DNA from: an uncultured Lachnospiraceae bacterium | GTDB lineage: Bacteria; Bacillota; Clostridia; Lachnospirales; Lachnospiraceae | Reading direction: 5' to 3' | DNA length: 8,753 nt | NCBI GenBank assembly: GCA_934338765.1 | Contig: CAKRHL010000081.1 | Location: 1-8,753 of the forward strand | Shown here: one piece after another, positions 7,283 through 8,753 of the stretch | How the letters are laid out: each line of letters opens with the position of its first letter | Position numbering within the stretch: the first letter of the stretch is position 1 | The notes under the pieces: generated by a model | Told to the model about the DNA's origin: nothing | The model's database searches: none | The model's input: the letters and a program-made list of their open reading frames with translations, nothing else | Position numbers and translations under genes: made by a program

Positions 7283-8464
7283 TTACACCCGGCAGAGAAA
7301 AATGCCCGCATCCTTGGTAATGGTAAACCCTTTTTGTGTTTCTTTCTGGACAAAATTGCGGAAATCTTTGTACCGGTTCAGCAGATACTGGTTTTGATTT
7401 CCATGACACGACAGGATATAATCAATCAACGGTTCCGGTTCTTTCAGATAAATACTGTCCTCATAACGGGACAGATCCACCTGGGTAAAGTGGCGGTGAA
7501 GAAGCCCAGCACCATTGTCCAGCCCAAAACGCTCGTAAAGATTATCTGCGGCAAGCTGAATGTGAGGATCAAAGTCCTGCACCAGCTGACTGATCTCCTT
7601 CATATGAAGGGAGCCATATGTGCTGCAGATAAACAATCCGTCTTTTTTCAGAACACGCCGGATCTCCCGGCATACCTGATCGATATCATCGCAGTAAAAT
7701 AATACATGGTTTGCGAAAACCAGATCAAAAGAATGATCCTCGCAGGGAATATCAGCGCAGTCAATGGTCCGATAGGAAAAACGGGTATCGCCGGCACCGA
7801 TAGTTCTTCGTACATCACGCAGCATACCTTCGGAGATATCCGACAGCAGGACTGATATATGCTCCGGCAGTTTATCCAGATTTTCTGTCCAGAGAGCTCC
7901 GTTCCCACAGCCAAGCTCCAGAATATGCATGTGCTGACTGATACCTGACTGTTGATAGATCCATGGAAACCAGCCCTGTTTATTGACAGAATATTTTTGA
8001 TGCAGATTGATACGTGCCGTAATATTTGTAGAGTCCTGATATTGACGTTTCAGACTTGTCTCCATACCGGTCAGATGGATCAGCCGGAGCATCTGGCTCC
8101 AATCAGGTTCCTGATCCCGGGTGATGGCATCCGCAGTGTCGCGAATGGCGGTTTCTACCAGCTGCATCTGTTCGATACGGTCCTGGATCAGCTTGTGCTG
8201 CTGCTCCAGAGAATTTTTCATCATATGATAATCTGCAGTATCCACAGTAATTTCCCGGATATCATCCAAAGAAAAACCAAGAAACTTCAGTAGAAGAATC
8301 TGCTGCAGTCTGGCAAGATCGCGATCTGTATAAAAACGGGCACCATTTTCATTTACATAAGAAGGCTTCAGGATATTCTGCTTATCATAATATCGGATCG
8401 TACGCACGGATACTTCTGCCAGTTTGGCGAATTGTCCGGAGGAATAATATCCCTCTTTTTTCAT
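7283..8464 (-). CDS. MerR-type DNA-binding domain fused to a class I SAM-dependent methyltransferase
   Basis: This is probably a transcription regulator whose sensor or effector domain is a methyltransferase. With the ATG at 8464 it has 393 residues. Residues about 7-75 are a MerR winged helix: FAKLAEVSVRTIRYYDKQNIL (12-32) is the helix-turn-helix, followed by GARFYTDRDLARLQQI and LGFSLDDIREI. Residues about 80-115 form a helical coiled-coil-like segment suited to dimerisation. Residues about 160-285 are a Rossmann methyltransferase: motif I ELGCGNG (183-189), acidic Asp209, IDCADIP (234-240), FDLVFANHVLFY (246-257) and the post-motif VLKKDGLFICSTYG (271-284). The C-terminal 100 residues are unassigned. 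An upstream in-frame TTG at 8485 is unlikely because it overlaps the ribosome site. The gene precedes the glycanase by 49 bp with no terminator between, and is divergent from tRNA-Leu. The methyl acceptor and DNA target are unknown. The domain calls are secure; the function is inferred. Confidence 0.88.
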   Translation of the reverse strand: MKKEGYYSSGQFAKLAEVSVRTIRYYDKQNILKPSYVNENGARFYTDRDLARLQQILLLKFLGFSLDDIREITVDTADYHMMKNSLEQQHKLIQDRIEQMQLVETAIRDTADAITRDQEPDWSQMLRLIHLTGMETSLKRQYQDSTNITARINLHQKYSVNKQGWFPWIYQQSGISQHMHILELGCGNGALWTENLDKLPEHISVLLSDISEGMLRDVRRTIGAGDTRFSYRTIDCADIPCEDHSFDLVFANHVLFYCDDIDQVCREIRRVLKKDGLFICSTYGSLHMKEISQLVQDFDPHIQLAADNLYERFGLDNGAGLLHRHFTQVDLSRYEDSIYLKEPEPLIDYILSCHGNQNQYLLNRYKDFRNFVQKETQKGFTITKDAGIFLCRV

Positions 8465-8472
8465 AAGAAAAC

Positions 8473-8479
8473 CCTCCTT
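8473..8479 (-). promoter_or_regulatory. Ribosome binding site fixing the MerR-methyltransferase start
   Basis: AAGGAGG on the minus strand lies 8 nt before the ATG at 8464, ideal spacing. The alternative in-frame TTG at 8485 is upstream of and next to this site, so the site would be inside the coding region. MKKEGYYSSGQFAKL from the ATG also matches where MerR domains normally begin. Confidence 0.85.
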
Positions 8480-8497
8480 TTGCAATGATTTATCCCT

Positions 8498-8506
8498 ATT
8501 GTATCA
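8498..8506 (-). promoter_or_regulatory. Candidate extended -10 promoter for the MerR-methyltransferase gene
   Basis: The minus strand reads TGATACAAT, an extended -10 (TG, one base, TACAAT) about 34 bp upstream of the ATG, after a T-rich stretch. No convincing -35 is found at 16-19 bp, consistent with an extended -10 promoter or one needing an activator. MerR-family genes often regulate themselves, but I see no clear dyad here. Confidence 0.45.
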
Positions 8507-8557
8507 GACGGGAAAAAAGAATACTATAAAAAAACGTGAAAAAAATTGAAAAAACTG

Positions 8558-8586
8558 TTGACAAATCCCGAATGAGATGATATCAT
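8558..8586 (+). promoter_or_regulatory. Sigma-A promoter of tRNA-Leu
   Basis: A consensus TTGACA -35 (8558-8563) and a TATCAT -10 (8581-8586) are separated by exactly 17 bp. The predicted start near 8593 gives a short leader of about 34 nt, to be removed by RNase P at 8627. This is the strongest promoter match in the window, as expected for a stable RNA gene, and it points away from the MerR-methyltransferase gene. Confidence 0.88.
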
Positions 8587-8626
8587 GCTATATGTTCGCG
8601 GCACAAAAGTGAAGCGGATGATAAAT

Positions 8627-8710
8627 GCGGAAGTGCTGGAATTGGCAGACAGGCTAGACTAAGGATCTAGTGTTGGCAACGACGTGAGGGTTCAAGTCCC
8701 TTCTTCCGCA
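8627..8710 (+). tRNA. tRNA-Leu (anticodon AAG)
   Basis: This 84-nt class II tRNA has a 7-bp acceptor stem GCGGAAG (8627-8633) with CTTCCGC (8703-8709) and discriminator A at 8710, as leucine tRNAs require. The anticodon stem CTAGA/TCTAG (8654-8658, 8666-8670) holds the loop CTAAGGA, giving anticodon AAG at 8661-8663 after U33. A long variable arm (8671-8685) forms a stem around GCAA. The T arm has stem 8686-8690 with 8698-8702 and loop TTCAAGT. The CCA end is not encoded. It reads CUU and, if A34 is deaminated to inosine by a TadA-like enzyme, CUC and possibly CUA. It is flanked by its own promoter and terminator, so it is a single-gene unit. Confidence 0.96.
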
Positions 8711-8721
8711 TTGCGGATGAG

Positions 8722-8751
8722 AGAAGTCTTAGAGATAAGGCTTCTTTTTTT
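8722..8751 (+). terminator. Intrinsic terminator of the tRNA-Leu unit
   Basis: A 10-bp stem (8722-8731 with 8736-8745, one G-T pair) closes a GAGA loop, a GNRA tetraloop. It is followed by an uninterrupted T run (8745-8751). It starts 12 nt after the tRNA 3' end and ends the transcript just before the window edge. Confidence 0.93.
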
Positions 8752-8753
8752 GT

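Noticed and set aside
8465..8485. Longer MerR-methyltransferase start at a TTG (8485)
   Set aside because: The added codons contain the ribosome binding site AAGGAGG, while the ATG at 8464 has ideal spacing and gives a normal MerR N-terminus.
8627..8753. tRNA-Leu 3' end as an integration site for a mobile element
   Set aside because: No integrase and no second copy of the tRNA 3' end are present in the window, and the native terminator follows directly.

Overview
The window looks like a chromosomal segment of an anaerobic, fermentative Firmicute, most likely a gut or rumen Lachnospiraceae. The basis is an [FeFe]-hydrogenase maturase (HydG), a secreted GH5 glycanase with a lysine-rich Ig-like N-terminus and a Pro/Thr/Asp linker, strong AGGAGG-type ribosome binding sites, sigma-A promoters and a tRNA gene without an encoded CCA end. 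The family-level assignment is inference; no species is claimed.

Layout, left to right. (1) hydG on the plus strand (21-1448) ends at a strong hairpin (1500-1542) that can terminate transcription from both sides. (2) On the minus strand, a tight three-gene dTDP-sugar operon is transcribed rmlA (4551-3655), rmlB (3629-2610), rmlD (2593-1652), converging on hydG. A likely promoter with a near-perfect 23-bp palindrome in its spacer lies upstream of rmlA. (3) Further upstream on the same strand is an 818-residue secreted GH5 endoglucanase-like protein (7233-4777) whose linker contains five 48-bp tandem repeats. (4) 49 bp upstream of that is a 393-residue fusion of a MerR-type DNA-binding domain and a SAM-dependent methyltransferase (8464-7283). 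(5) Divergent from it, on the plus strand, is a self-contained tRNA-Leu(AAG) unit with promoter, gene and intrinsic terminator, ending at the window edge.

How the parts may work together. RmlA and RmlB turn glucose-1-phosphate into dTDP-4-keto-6-deoxyglucose. RmlD makes the final reduction to dTDP-L-rhamnose, a precursor for cell-surface polysaccharide. The intermediate epimerase RmlC is not encoded here. The methyltransferase-regulator and the glycanase are close enough to be co-transcribed. A link from that regulator to the glycanase or to the palindromic rml promoter is only a hypothesis. hydG and the tRNA are unrelated housekeeping neighbours. I see no defence system, CRISPR array, insertion sequence or clearly new multi-gene system. 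The best leads are the MerR-methyltransferase fusion, the palindrome-bearing rml promoter, the missing rmlC and the unassigned C-terminal domain of the glycanase. No stretch longer than about 300 bases lacks a gene; the largest gap is 4552-4776, described under its regulatory features.
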